Source: Amanita rubescens
Taxonomy: Eukaryota > Basidiomycota > Agaricomycetes > Agaricales > Amanitaceae
Reading direction: 5' to 3'
Assembly: GCA_015039365.1 (NCBI GenBank)
Contig: WION01000675.1
Coordinates: 1 to 24,915 of the forward strand
Length of the DNA: 24,915 nt
The position numbers and the translations under genes are program-made. Shown here piece after piece: positions 1 to 9,270 of the stretch (the stretch's first letter is position 1; every line of letters begins with the position of its first letter). The notes beneath the pieces were generated by a model. That model saw only the letters and a list, made by a program, of their open reading frames with translations, was not told the origin of the DNA and did no database searches.

Positions 1-285
1 AACATGGCAATCACATGGCATCTTAAGTGCATTACAAACTTGGTGGTTGAAAAACTGCATAAACCAACCAAGACCTTCAGACTTCATTCTCGGCCTCAGA
101 ACTATACCTTGACTGCTCCTGACTGCTCCTGAGTCCTGACTATAGCTGACTAGCTGTGACTAAACTTAGACTATACAGTACCTCAACTGCTCTTGACTAG
201 TTGTGACTAAACTTAACTTAACTTAGACTAACTTAGACTATTTCTTGACTGCTCCTGACTATGGCTGACTATAATCTTACTAGAG
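1..285. mobile_element. Partial right end of a GACTA-rich DNA element
   Basis: From about 110 on, the sequence is full of GACTA and GACTG words. It ends with GACTATAATCTTACTAGAG, which resembles the right terminus GACTATTTGATTTTACTGAG of the 3.4-kb element at 14878-18307. I read it as the right subterminal region and end of another member of that family, with its left part outside the window. The end sequence is degenerate, and a target duplication cannot be tested because the left end is missing. No coding region is visible. Confidence 0.45.
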
Positions 286-427
286 CAATAGTCTGATTTC
301 ATTGGTCAACATCACATCCTTCAATCTACAAATTCTACATCACTCTCACTATATAAGTCAATTTCTATTGCTCTCAGATGACACTCACATTAAAATGACC
401 TATATCATAAGCAAAGATTTGATGGTT

Positions 428-730
428 GGTTATACATGGTTACAGCCTATGCATCACCTGTCTGGCCTGGCCAGACACAGTGTAGATGGGATGACTTGTG
501 ATGAGTGGTGGCAATGTATTAATGTATGATGACACAGGTACTTGCTTACGACATATTTTGAATGGTATCTTATACATGTTTACAGCCTACTATGCATCAC
601 CTGTCCGGCCTGGCCAGACACGGTGTAGATGGGATGACTCCGACTCCTTGTGATGAGTGGTGGCAATGTATGAATGGATAATGACACAGGTACTTGCCTA
701 TGACATATTTTGAATGGTATCTTATACATG
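428..730. repeat. Two direct copies of the family P repeat unit
   Basis: Two units of about 145 bp lie head to tail (about 428-570 and 571-730). Each runs: ATACATG-TTACAGCCTA, GCATCACC, a 19-bp palindrome (459-477 and 602-620), GTGTAGATGGGATGAC, GTGATGAGTGGTGGCAATGTAT, ATGACACAGGTACTTGC, and ATTTTGAATGGTATCTTATACATG. The same blocks recur at 2187-2240, 9913-11104 and 18500-19160, so this is a dispersed repeat family (called P here). Open frames across it are short and carry no protein signal. Confidence 0.8.
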
Positions 731-810
731 ATTGGTTGGTTGGTTACATGGTTGGTTACATGGTTGGTTGGTTGGTTGGTTTGGTTGGTTGGTTGGTTGG
801 TTGGTTGGTT
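731..810. repeat. (GGTT)n tetranucleotide microsatellite
   Basis: A long run of GGTT units is interrupted twice by ACAT and once by a GGTTT slip. It directly follows the second family P unit, the same association seen in the palindrome at 9913-11104. The G-rich strand has many consecutive GG runs spaced by TT. Confidence 0.9.
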
Positions 811-1114
811 ATGTTGAAGAAGCAAGTGCGTCGTTGGACTTAGGGGCCACGGCGGCGCGTCTTTCCAAATATAGAAGGTTCCCCATATACTAGAAGTCAT
901 AGATGGGCCTAGCCGCAAAGATCAGTTCGTCCATTCAGTTTCTCTATTGCTTACCTCTCGTACTGTACAGTTCTTCATTTTTGTGTGGCTTAGAGTACAC
1001 AGATGCACCTCAGTCGTTCTCATATCACGACTGAGGTGAGCCACTTAGATTTCTACTTATTCTCGCTACTACAATACTGAAACCCTGTAGTATTTAGACT
1101 CGCTACAGGTTACA
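811..1114. other. Intergenic stretch, no gene seen
   Basis: No credible coding region or RNA gene. The right part holds a small inverted repeat (CTCAGTCG...CGACTGAG, about 1010-1036) and TAGTATTTAGACTCGCTAC words. The final seven bases (1108-1114) are the left target duplication of the neighbouring fold-back element. Confidence 0.6.
1108..1114. repeat. Left target-site duplication GGTTACA
   Basis: Identical to 2180-2186 on the other side of the fold-back element and directly adjacent to its CTCAG/CTGAG ends. Other P copies contain the same stretch uninterrupted (GGTTACAGCCTATGCATC at about 439-456), which supports it as the pre-insertion site. Confidence 0.8.
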
Positions 1115-1393
1115 CTCAGTAAAAATGCTTAGTCATATATAGTCACATGTAGTCACACAGTAGTCGAAGTTAGTCGTAATTTCGTACTTTCTGACTACCA
1201 CCTGACTAACATAGTCAATGTTAGTCAGATGTTAGTCAATGTTAGTCAGTGTCAGTCATGGTTAGTCTGCCAGACCATCAGCAAAGGCAGTACCCAAACA
1301 TGCTTAATTCTACAAGTGCAAAAAGGTGAATACTAGTAAATACAACCCTTTTATGTCAAGCTACAGTAAAAATATGAGCTGATTAAAAGTTTG

Positions 1394-1477
1394 CACTTTA
1401 TGAGATTTGAACCCTCAGCTTGATGAATCAGAAATTAACATGGCAAGCTAGTGTGTTAACCACTACACCATATTACT
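1394..1477 (-). other. Degenerate tRNA-like sequence in left arm
   Basis: On the minus strand the sequence has TGGTGTAGTGG (one mismatch to the Pol III A box TRGCNNAGYGG) and GGTTCAAATCT (close to the B box GGTTCRANNC). GTGT and ACAC form a D-stem around AGTGGTTA. TGAGG pairs with TCTCA around GTTCAAA as a T-arm. A 7-nt loop TTGCCAT would put GCC at the anticodon, and an extended variable region follows. The acceptor stem pairs poorly, so it is not a functional tRNA gene; I infer a tRNA-derived relic, possibly with residual Pol III promoter activity. Confidence 0.55.
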
Positions 1478-1811
1478 GTTCTTTGGGAATCATTGGAATA
1501 CTATATAACCAACCAACCACTTGACATTAATCAATCATCATACATGCCAGCCTCCCTTTCCTCCCCTGTCCTCTTGCTTCCTTGTCAATTACCTCCCCAT
1601 AGCCATTAAAGGTGGTTGAGATGGTTGAGAACTTGAGATGATGTGGGGAAGAATGGTGACAATAAGAAAGGAGATTATTGTGAGATGAGAACACACTCAG
1701 GACCACCCACAAGGAGGCAAGTAGAGAGGGAAGGGGGGGATGGTAGGAGTGTATGATGATGGTTGATTGATGTCAAGTGGTTATATAGTATTCCAATGAT
1801 TCCCAGAGAAC

Positions 1812-1906
1812 AGTAATATGGTGTAGTGGTTAGTGGTTAACACACTAACATGCCATGTCAATTTCTGATTATTTAATCAAGCTGAGGGTTCAAATCTCAT
1901 AAAGTG
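1812..1906 (+). other. Degenerate tRNA-like sequence in right arm
   Basis: Inverted partner of the tRNA-like sequence in the left arm, with the same A-box and B-box words. It differs by a 7-bp tandem duplication in the D-loop (GTGGTTAGTGGTTA) and a few substitutions plus a small insertion in the variable region. The two copies point towards the right and left element ends respectively. Confidence 0.5.
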
Positions 1907-2186
1907 CAAACTTTTAATGAGCTCATATTTTTACTGTAGCTTGACATAAAAGGGTGTATTTACTAGTATTCACTTGTAGAATTAAGCATATTTGGGTACT
2001 GCCTTTGCTGATGGTCTGGCAGACTAACCATGACTGACACTGACTAACATTGACTAACATCTGACTAACATTGACTATGTTATGTTAGTCGGGTGGTAGT
2101 CAGAAAGTACGAAATTATGACTAACTTCGACTACTGTGTGACTACATGTGACTATATATGACTAAGCGTTTTTACTGAGGGTTACA

Positions 2187-2240
2187 GCTTATGCATCACC
2201 TGTCCGGCCTGGCCGGACACAGTGTAGACAGGATGACTTG
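2187..2240. repeat. Family P fragment interrupted by the fold-back element
   Basis: Contains GCTTATGCATCACC, the perfect palindrome TGTCCGGCCTGGCCGGACA (2201-2219), CAGTGTAGACAGGATGACTT and GTGATTGTACATGAAT. It is the right half of a P unit; the 1.1-kb element lies immediately to its left. Confidence 0.75.
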
Positions 2241-2352
2241 TGATTGTACATGAATACCCACAAACTCATTGCAGGGCAAAATTGATATTATGTGTGGTTT
2301 GTGTGGTTGGTTATCATACAGCACTGAACAAATACACACATAAAGTAGAAAA

Positions 2353-4698
2353 TTATGAACCTTCTTCTCCCTGATAGTCGCATCTGGAAAGGTTCTCGGC
2401 ATTCATGGTAACAACTGCTTTTCGACGACGTAATTCGTGCGGCGATAGAGGGAAGTCACTTGGCGATTCTTTTGATGGCTTCATCGTTCTGAAAACCTTG
2501 CCTTTATGCTCCCCGGATAATACCACTACAACTTGCTTTTCATTCGTTGGCATAACAGGAATAAGAAACTTTGGGTCCATCAGAACTGTGTGGCCCCGTC
2601 GAGTAAGATGAACGAGAACACGGCCACTTTCTAGGCCCTTGATCATCCCCTCCTCATTTTGCACAGATTCGGTGCCGTACATGACAACGGGCACCTCTTG
2701 TGAGTTTGTGTTTCGTATACGGACGATAACACGTTTGTTCAGCAGGTCTTCATTGGTAGACCATTTTGCCAGGTAGGCTTGTTGAAAATGAATAACTTGG
2801 TTACCGTCGAAATTACTTGTTTGCGTACCTCTTCCATCCCATTGGATCATTTCTGGAGGGTCTGGCGCTGCCGGGTTCCAGACTGAGTCTTCAGGTTCAT
2901 TGTTTGGCTCTGGCATGGGCGTTTCTCCACCCACTGCAGGGAGGGGCAACAGAGGTGTGGGAATGGGCCGTGCAAAGGATTGGGGAGCAGTGAGGGGCAA
3001 GTCCGTTCTGTTATACCGTCAATACGCTGTTACTCGTGGACTGGGGACACTTACACGTCATCGAACAAACATTCAATTGACACATTCGATATCCACTGTG
3101 CACCACGTTGTTGCACGCGCAGGGCATTGTCTCCAGCAACTCCCTGGACCGTTACCAACGTCCCTTTGTAAAAGTGATGGCCAACGATTCTCGCCATCCT
3201 CCCGACATGACATGCCAGCCTATCGCGAGTGAATTTTGGCATCGGGGAATGTTGCGGTGCAGGGCCATGGGAAAAGGAGAGGAAATGAGGCTTGAGCTGC
3301 CAGCCGTGAACTTCTAACTGCAGTTGAAAGCGTTGATAGCGTTAATTCCAAACTCTAACATTATGGACGATCGACGCACCTCATCCTTTGTGTTGTGACT
3401 TTGGACAGTAATCAAACTGCCCTCTAGCTTCGTGATGAAGCAGACGCCTCCTACCCAGTCCTTTGCTAATGAGTTAACTACGGAAACGTGGTCACCGACA
3501 GAGAAATGGCGCCGAAGATGTACTCCCTCCACCTCCACTCCATCTTTCCTACCATCGATCCGTACGCTATATGTGTCGATATCGTGGTTCGCCATCACCA
3601 CCTCACCCACCGAATTCATAAATGATCCTGTCTCTATCCTGACCCGTTCCCCAGCCCCCAGAGAACTTCGTAAGAACAGCTCGCTCGAGATGAGCATAAA
3701 TCGGTCGTACTTTCTCCCCACCATCATCATTTTGTGGTTCAGCTTGAACGTTAGCATGCCGGTAGCAAAGAATGAAACGTCCAGGGATCGAACCGTCTTC
3801 CCCTTTTCGAAAAAATTGAGAGGAACATCCCACTTCACAACGAACGGCACGAAGATCTTGTCGAGGAGAAATTGATAGCTATTATTACCAATTGCTCTCG
3901 CCTTGAGACCTGCATTGATATCCCCCTGGCCAACGAACAGCCTGCGAGGAGGGCGCCCACCACGTTTCTCAAATCGAAACCGATATCGGGGTACCAATAG
4001 TATATCATATGAGCCGTCCTTTAGCTCGAAGCCTAGGGCGGCATCGGCACGGTAGCGTTTGATGCCTTTGTCAAAGTCTGGGTGCCTCTTGCATAAACGG
4101 AGCCAGCAGGGAGGTTTCATGACCGAATTGTGGTCATCGTAATGGCTGGCCTGTGATCGACGCTCCTCTGCGACAGGCCGTTGTAGATACGGCGCCATCA
4201 TATCATTGATATATTGCTCGAACTCTTGATATCGATCCAGCGTCGTCTGTGCAATCTGCACATCATCCAAATCTTTGCAGTTCAATTTGGCACGATAGAG
4301 TTGAGCAACGATTGCAAACCTACCGTTTACATTCTCATCCTCATCATCTTCCTCATCCTCATCCTCATCCTCATCCACATCCACATCCACATCCACATCC
4401 ACATCCACGTCCACGTCCACGTCCACGTCCATGTCCATGTCCACGTCCACGTCCACTTCCACTTCCACATCCACTTCCACCCCCCCTCCTTCTTCATATC
4501 CCTCCTCGTCCTCCCCGTCATCGCCAGCGGCGTCAGCCTCTAGATCGACAACCTGAGAAACCAGGCGTCTTCGTTTACGCGCCGGCTCTCGCATGCTGGT
4601 CATCTGCGCAAGGCATAATTAGATGAGCATATTGAAATTTCGTGAACACTCACCGACTGTGTCCCTTCAAGACTACCTGTCTGACTTGGCCGGTTCAT
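2353..4698 (-). CDS. Spt5-like (NusG N-terminal/KOW) transcription elongation factor paralogue, 4 exons, 728 aa
   Basis: Model: exons 4698-4654, 4603-3380, 3317-3055 and 3007-2353, with introns of 50, 62 and 47 nt (GTGAGT..GCAG, GTGCGT..CTGCAG, GTAAGT..ACAG); exon lengths sum to 729 codons including stop. The N-terminus has a basic PARKRRR signal near residues 22-28, then a (DV)n/(DE)n acidic tract at about 55-105. A degenerate NGN-like region follows, with YDILLVPRYRF and RPPRRLF near 212-236. KOW-type segments follow: AGERVRIETGSFMNSVGEVV (~330), FSVGDHVSVVNSLAKDWVGG (~380), MARIVGHHFYKGTLVTVQG (~460) and VVVVLSGEHKGKVFRTM near the C-terminus. Spt5 with Spt4 clamps RNA polymerase II in the nucleus; this divergent, acidic form is likely an Agaricomycete family paralogue rather than the essential Spt5. 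An alternative start at 4603 would drop 15 residues. Divergence of the NGN region leaves polymerase binding uncertain. Confidence 0.75.
4336..4486 (-). repeat. Coding hexanucleotide microsatellite (Asp-Val/Asp-Glu tract)
   Basis: On the plus strand this is a run of TCCTCA, TCCACA and TCCACG hexamers. On the coding strand it encodes alternating Asp-Val (about 20 DV units, with a few DM and EV variants) grading into Asp-Glu. Length change in steps of six bases would keep the frame. Confidence 0.85.
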
Positions 4699-4968
4699 CT
4701 GTAAAACGGGTTAACGTGCTAACGTGCTAAACGACGTCACATACAAACGCCACGAATAGGGAAACTCACAGGCCCTCGCGACGCACCGGCATAACGACTT
4801 TCCTGACTTGTCATACTGATGAAAAATATGGATTTACTACTACTTGTATGCGAATACAATTCTCTCAGAAGATGTGGAAGGGTAATCGTGGGAAAGTTGA
4901 GTCGATATGGCACGAGTTTCATTGTTGACGTTACAAATATGAACAAATGTTTATGAACCAACTGGCTG
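4699..4968. other. Upstream region of the Spt5-like gene
   Basis: Presumed 5' flank of the minus-strand Spt5-like gene. It holds TAACGTGCTAACGTGCTAA (a small direct duplication, about 4712-4730). I see no TATA box I would defend and no gene. Confidence 0.4.
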
Positions 4969-5009
4969 GGCCGTATGGCAACAGGGAAGGCCCTGCTCAC
5001 TTTTTGCGT
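4969..5009 (+). repeat. Left 41-bp inverted repeat
   Basis: Pairs with 8512-8552 (38/41 by eye). It contains its own short inverted motif, AGGGAAGGCCCT. Confidence 0.7.
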
Positions 5010-5629
5010 TTTCGCCTCGCGTTTCATGATCGCCACATGAATTTGCTGGGCACTGACATCAAATTCCAAACAAAGACCACGGATACCCCTCATCAAATCA
5101 ATAATTATTTTTCTTCATCAATTTAATTGAAGTCTTTAATACAATGTCTACGAGCACGTGCGATGTAGTCGAGCAATACAAATATAATAGTAGGCACAGC
5201 ATGCAAACAACACTTTTTACCATAAAATGATATTGATCTGCTATAAGAGGTATTGACGTATTCAGTAGCAAGATATAAGGACATTTTAACAAGATGGAAA
5301 TGACAGAACATCACCGAGAGCAGAGCAACAACAAAACATCAAAAAGAGTTCTAAGATAATCCAGAGCCGGTGATAGCTAGTTTTCAACGTCGGCTTCGTA
5401 GCCGTCCTCGTCGTGCCCTTCTGAGGTACAGTTCACGCGCTTTGAGGATTATTCACGCGCCTCGAGAGCTTTTGAGGCGCGATTCATGCGTCCGTGATCT
5501 TCATACTTGGAAAGGAGTACGGCTCGTAAAAGATGGGCAAAAGGTAAGTAAATCATCCTCGCGTTCAACAAGACTCTGACCGTTTGTTGTTAGATGAAAG
5601 TACCACCGCAACTATAAATGGTTAAAACG
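5010..5629. other. Intergenic stretch, no gene seen
   Basis: AT-rich in the left half (5098-5300) without coding signal. The part at 5424-5490 has imperfect short repeats of TTCACGCGC and TTGAGG. Short open frames on both strands look random. Confidence 0.5.
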
Positions 5630-7376
5630 TCAGTATTTCAAGCACGAAATCATTCCACTCCCATAATTCTGCGACAAATACATGCGCATATTAAGGCTCC
5701 AATGATAAATTCGTACCTCTTCCTTTAATTGGCGATCCAATACAGCGACATTATCGTCCTCAACCTTAATCACCCAGCCTTCGCGATTGTAGTTCGAGGC
5801 ATTAACAACCTTGACGGCGTCACTGACTTCATAAAATCTTCTGATACGTTTAACTTCTACTACATGTATCATCTCCGCGTCATTCAGGCGTACGACCGCC
5901 TGTTCGAAATGCACTTCCACGATCACACCAGACTGTCCCCGGTCTCAAATCCACCTCCACTTTGCTTCCTATTTCAAAAAGGGCAGCCACATAGTGCTCA
6001 TATGACCACCGTATAAACTCCCGCGACGGAGCCGGAAAGTCTAGTTGGTTGGATTCTGTAGCCATCCCTTCAATGAACATGTTTAGTTCAGTCAAACTTG
6101 GCTCCATGTCAAGTGAATCCAATGCATCGACTGGGACCGAACATACTGTGAAGGGCGGTATATACTCATCCCGTCGTTTCTTGCTGAACCGATATCTGCC
6201 ATGCCCGAAAGTCTCCAGCTCCTGACGACGCCCCGGCTGCCACCATACGTTCGGATCCAATCGAGATCCAATCGAGGCGGCCTCCTCGGGTTCTCCAACA
6301 GCCTTTGGATGTAATAGTCGAGGAAGACAATTCTTTCGCCGCTTCTTTGTCTTGTCCCCGTTCATGGACCACAAGGCGTCACCCTCGATCGCAACCGGTA
6401 GTCGTGGCACCACGCAGATTACAATTTTTGTTTCGATTTCCGCATCGAGCACAAATGCTAGGTCGCCTGCGTATTTCGTGACATTGCTCTTGACGTCCAT
6501 GTTTGCCGGTTTGGATCGCTTCTCTAGCCTGGCCCAAGAGGGAGACACTAGACGCGATCTTATTGGATGCAAATCAAGCCATGCAACTCGTTCCTCTACA
6601 GGCACGAGCGAAATCTCCAAAGGTTGATGGACTGTAGACAGATTGAAGCAGAGTTTCTCCACCTTCGCTCGAGATGGAGATTCGATGCCGATCCACATTC
6701 GCCCACTTGGTGGCAAGATTAGCGAGGACGCCAATTCGGGATGAGCCAGTAATCGGTTTTGCACAGCCCAGTAGCTTTCTTCCTCCAATCCATCCTTCAG
6801 GGTTGCCGGCTCAATGCTTGAAAATGAGGGGAGGAAATATAGACTTACCAGTACGCGTACTCTCCAAAGACCCGGATCCGTATCTTTAGGCCATCGCCTC
6901 AAACGCTCCGTCAACAAAGCCATGTCATTATCCGAGCCCAGTTCGCAGCTACGGTGCTGACCATCCACTGAACGAGCCTTGTATCGATTTACCACGACCG
7001 CCATGCGCTGATCCATAGGTTTGCTCTCGTTGCTAACTGTCCCCAATGGTTGTGAATCTAAGCGCCAGCGCTCCCCGATTGCATCATCGTCCACGATATC
7101 TTGAATAACTTTCAACGCGTCAGACGTCTAGTAGTATGCTTTGAACAAGCTGGACATCCCGACTTACAGTCCTTCTCCGAATCTCGATCTTCGTCGCTTG
7201 AACTACCCTCTAACGCTTCTACATCCAGGAAGTCGCGCACATTCACCTTTCGAATATTCCATCAGAGTCACCGCTTATCCAATAAATGTCGAAACCGTAC
7301 CGTGTTTCCACTTTTTCTTCCGATTCTCTTGGAGATCTATAGTACGAGACCTTTTGTTTCTTACTGGTACGTCCAT
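5630..7376 (-). pseudogene. Broken Spt5-like (NGN/KOW) gene
   Basis: Reading leftward from an ATG at 7376, the N-terminus is basic (NRKKKWKH). An exon near 7249-7169 follows (VRDFLDVEALEGSSSDED), then a long exon from about 7127. An NGN-like region follows (GLWRVRV before a ~39-nt intron at about 6810-6848; MWIGIESPSRAKVEKLCF; KYAGDLAFVLDAE, IVICVVPRLP). The KOW segments are FEIGSKVEVDLRPGTV and GVIVEVHFEQAVVRLND, then FYEVSDAVKVVNASNYNREG. The last two blocks lie in different frames: a one-base shift near 5925 separates them and leaves no room for an intron. The splice at about 7129-7168 (GTAAGT..CTAG) also joins out of frame. No C-terminal region comparable to the intact paralogue at 2353-4698 follows. 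A sequencing error could explain one shift but less easily both. Confidence 0.65.
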
Positions 7377-7505
7377 ACTCGGCACCAGGCACCAGACTGT
7401 TCTTTGCTAAGGAAACTTGAAATTGTCAGGACTCGGTTGCAGCTCAAGGCCAACGCCGTTAACATCGATCGTCACGTCTGTAATGGAATTATTAGACCAG
7501 AATCG

Positions 7506-8235
7506 TTAGATTGGTGTTGTTATGTAAATGAGCTGTATGCTCGCGCAGGATGTGATGACTCCCATTAATCGAGCTGTAAGCTCGTAGTAGGGTATATGCG
7601 GTAGCGAGTTTAACACTCGTCCTGCGGTGTATGGACGGATCGCGTGGTGGTCATGCAGAGCATATAGTCGTAGGGAGTCACGGTATGATGGTAATATACA
7701 TACCGTTATTGCGTTTCGCGATCCATTCTGCAAACAATTCTTCTGCTTGACGGCGAACAAAGTCGCCCAGTTCCTGTCGTGAAAAGGAGAGATGCGGACT
7801 ATCTGGATCCACTGAAGAGTGGCGACGGCGTCGAGGGCGTTTTTCTGCCGGTATTTCATCCACATAGCTAAGAGGAGAAGGAGGAAGGTTGTTCTCCTGT
7901 TCTTGTTCATCGTCGTCGTCCTCGCAAGGTTGAGGGGCGGTAGCGCGTCGAGGGGAGGACCCTGAGGGTTCCGTTGCTTCCTCAATGGTGGAGATCTGCG
8001 TTTTTCGTCTACCAGTAGCACTGGTGGACATGAGAGGAATGGAGCGCATGCCGGGTTCACCGGGACCCGCCAATGTAGGATTTTGTTCCAAGGTGGTAGT
8101 AAGCTGGCGAGTATCACTAGCATCGGTGTTTTCGTTGGTCGAGTTTTCGTTCGAAGGTGGAGGTATCTCGTTAGATCCGGAAGGAGGGACAGCGGAGGAA
8201 ATTGTAGTGGATCGGTTATTACGCGGGCGAGCCAT
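7506..8235 (-). CDS. Ser/Pro-rich protein of unknown function, 2 exons, 215 aa
   Basis: The frame opens at 8235 (MARPRNNRSTT). A model with exons 8235-7704 and 7621-7506 and an 82-nt GTATGT..CGCAG intron gives 216 codons including stop. Without splicing the frame stops at 7678 (185 aa). Residues 1-100 are rich in Ser, Thr, Pro and Asn. An acidic run (EDDDDEQEQE) and a basic cluster (KRPRRRRHSS) follow. A short amphipathic helix (SRQELGDFVRRQAEELFAEW) precedes the splice. I recognise no family. It is likely nuclear because of the basic cluster, but this is inference. It lies 130 bp upstream of the broken Spt5-like gene, in the same orientation and inside the same inverted-repeat pair, so it may be an element-borne gene or a fragment of one. 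The second exon has weak support. Confidence 0.45.
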
Positions 8236-8511
8236 TAAGGTTGTTGTTTGTTAGAGAATGTGTAGTGAGAAACTTGCGAGAATATTGCTAGGGTACGCTA
8301 AGGAAGATTCAGGCGACGATGACGGCGAGTTCAAAAGGATTCTGGGATCTCGTCCGTCACGTCGTCACGAAATATCACGTCCTATTCCTTTCCGGGCGTT
8401 CCCATATGTTCCGAGGCTGTAGCGTTGAAATTATATTTTAGATGGTGTTCAGGGGGCATGTATAAACAACTTCCGGAATTAGTGCGGAACATTCGGCAAA
8501 CGGTGCCGCAC

Positions 8512-8552
8512 ACGGAAAAACTGAGCAGGGCCTTCCCTGTTGCCATAGGGCC
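8512..8552 (-). repeat. Right 41-bp inverted repeat
   Basis: Inverted partner of 4969-5009, followed directly by GGATACAGTGACC, a fragment resembling the family P sequence CCGGATACAGTG. Confidence 0.7.
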
Positions 8553-8589
8553 GGATACAGTGACCGTCGTACAGCTGCTATGGGGTGGT

Positions 8590-8830
8590 GGTTTATGGCT
8601 TACATGTCAACTGTCCGGACTGGCTGGATACGGTATAAGTTATAAGTTGAGTTGAGTTGATATGACAGCACAGGTGGGAGAGGCAATCGTATCACACACG
8701 GCCTGCGTATCGAATGTCCCCTGGCCGGATACGGTGTAAGTTGATATGACAGCACATGCGGGAGGGGGAATCGTACCACGCATGGCCTGCATATCAACTG
8801 TCTGGCCTGGGTGACTTGCGACTGGCTGAG
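8590..8830. repeat. Degenerate family P motifs
   Basis: Three decayed copies of the palindrome core with flanks occur: TGTCCGGACTGGCTGGATACGG (about 8611), CCCCTGGCCGGATACGGTG (about 8720) and TCAACTGTCTGGCCTGGGTGAC (about 8791). TGACAGCACA-GTGGGAG and CGTACCACGCATGGCC-like blocks lie between them and occur in two near-direct copies. Confidence 0.6.
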
Positions 8831-8960
8831 GGAAAGAGGAACAAGGCTCAGTGTGAGTAACGAATAGGCGATGAGGACATAGGGAATCGCTACACTATAC
8901 TCCACCATGTGGACTTAGATTGCTTGATGGTGGTGGTACAGGAACAAGCAACGAGGGGCC

Positions 8961-9015
8961 GTTCTAACTCCGACCGCTCAGCTTGTACAGCGTGGAGCAG
9001 TATTTGTGGGACAAA
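8961..9015 (+). repeat. Single arm of the family P hairpin core
   Basis: GTTCTAACTCCGACCG, then CAGTATTTGTGGGACAAAC, match the left arm of the hairpins at 10523-10709 and 18922-19049. Here the inverted second arm is missing, so this copy would not fold. Confidence 0.6.
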
Positions 9016-9270
9016 CAACAGATAAATGGCGATTGGGAGGTATTACCCCTTCTAACCCAACCCAACGCACAGTGGGCAGCTCTGAGAGAATATGACCTTC
9101 ACCTCAATACTCGGGTTTGAGAGGGTTTTCACAAAAGAGAGAAAAGTTCGAGGGGAAGAAGGATTGCATTTGCGTATTCCTACAAACGGACTATACCTCG
9201 CGCGTGTTCTCCCGCGGTGAGGGGCCTAGACTGTAGATAGTGAAGTATGTAGAAGTGTGTCATAGATTCG

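Larger units (their letters stand above)
1115..2179. mobile_element. Non-autonomous fold-back DNA element with 7-bp target duplication
   Basis: Two arms of about 430 bp (1115-1543 and 1750-2179) are near-perfect inverted copies around a ~205-bp centre. The ends read CTCAGTAAAAATGCTTAGTC and, inverted, CTCAGTAAAAACGCTTAGTC. Many TAGTC words follow, as in the 3.4-kb element at 14878-18307, which starts CTCAGTAAAATC. The flanking 7 bp are identical (GGTTACA at 1108-1114 and 2180-2186). The right flank continues as a family P unit (TTACAGCTTATGCATCACC), so the target was a P copy. No transposase is encoded, and the only frame in the centre (61 aa) has no protein signal. The superfamily is not assigned: a 7-bp duplication with TIRs would fit several. 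Confidence 0.85.
4969..8552. mobile_element. Candidate 3.6-kb segment bounded by 41-bp inverted repeats
   Basis: The left end (4969-5009) begins GGCCGTATGGCAACAGGG; the right end, read inverted (8552-8512), begins GGCCCTATGGCAACAGGG. By my alignment 38 of 41 bases match, ending at TTTTT-CGT. The repeats point inward around a frameshifted Spt5-like gene and a Ser/Pro-rich gene. This arrangement is what a non-autonomous TIR element or a captured-gene element would give. I find no target duplication: the left flank ends TGGCT and the right flank starts GGATA. Two independent solo copies of a short repeat in opposite orientation would give the same picture. Confidence 0.4.

Noticed and set aside
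580..918. 112-codon minus-strand frame
   Set aside because: It runs through the (GGTT)n tract and a family P unit; its NQPTNQPTN run is microsatellite translation, and no protein pattern remains.
1394..1477. Functional tRNA-Gly gene
   Set aside because: A/B boxes and some stems are present, but the acceptor stem does not pair and the variable region is unlike tRNA-Gly, so only a tRNA-like relic is claimed.
1115..2179. CRISPR-like array because of regular TAGTC words
   Set aside because: Word spacing is irregular, there are no constant repeats with spacers, the context is eukaryotic, and the inverted arms and target duplication show a transposable element.
4214..4626. His/Pro- and His/Ile-rich frames on the plus strand
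   Set aside because: They are antisense shadows of the Asp-Val coding repeat in the Spt5-like gene.
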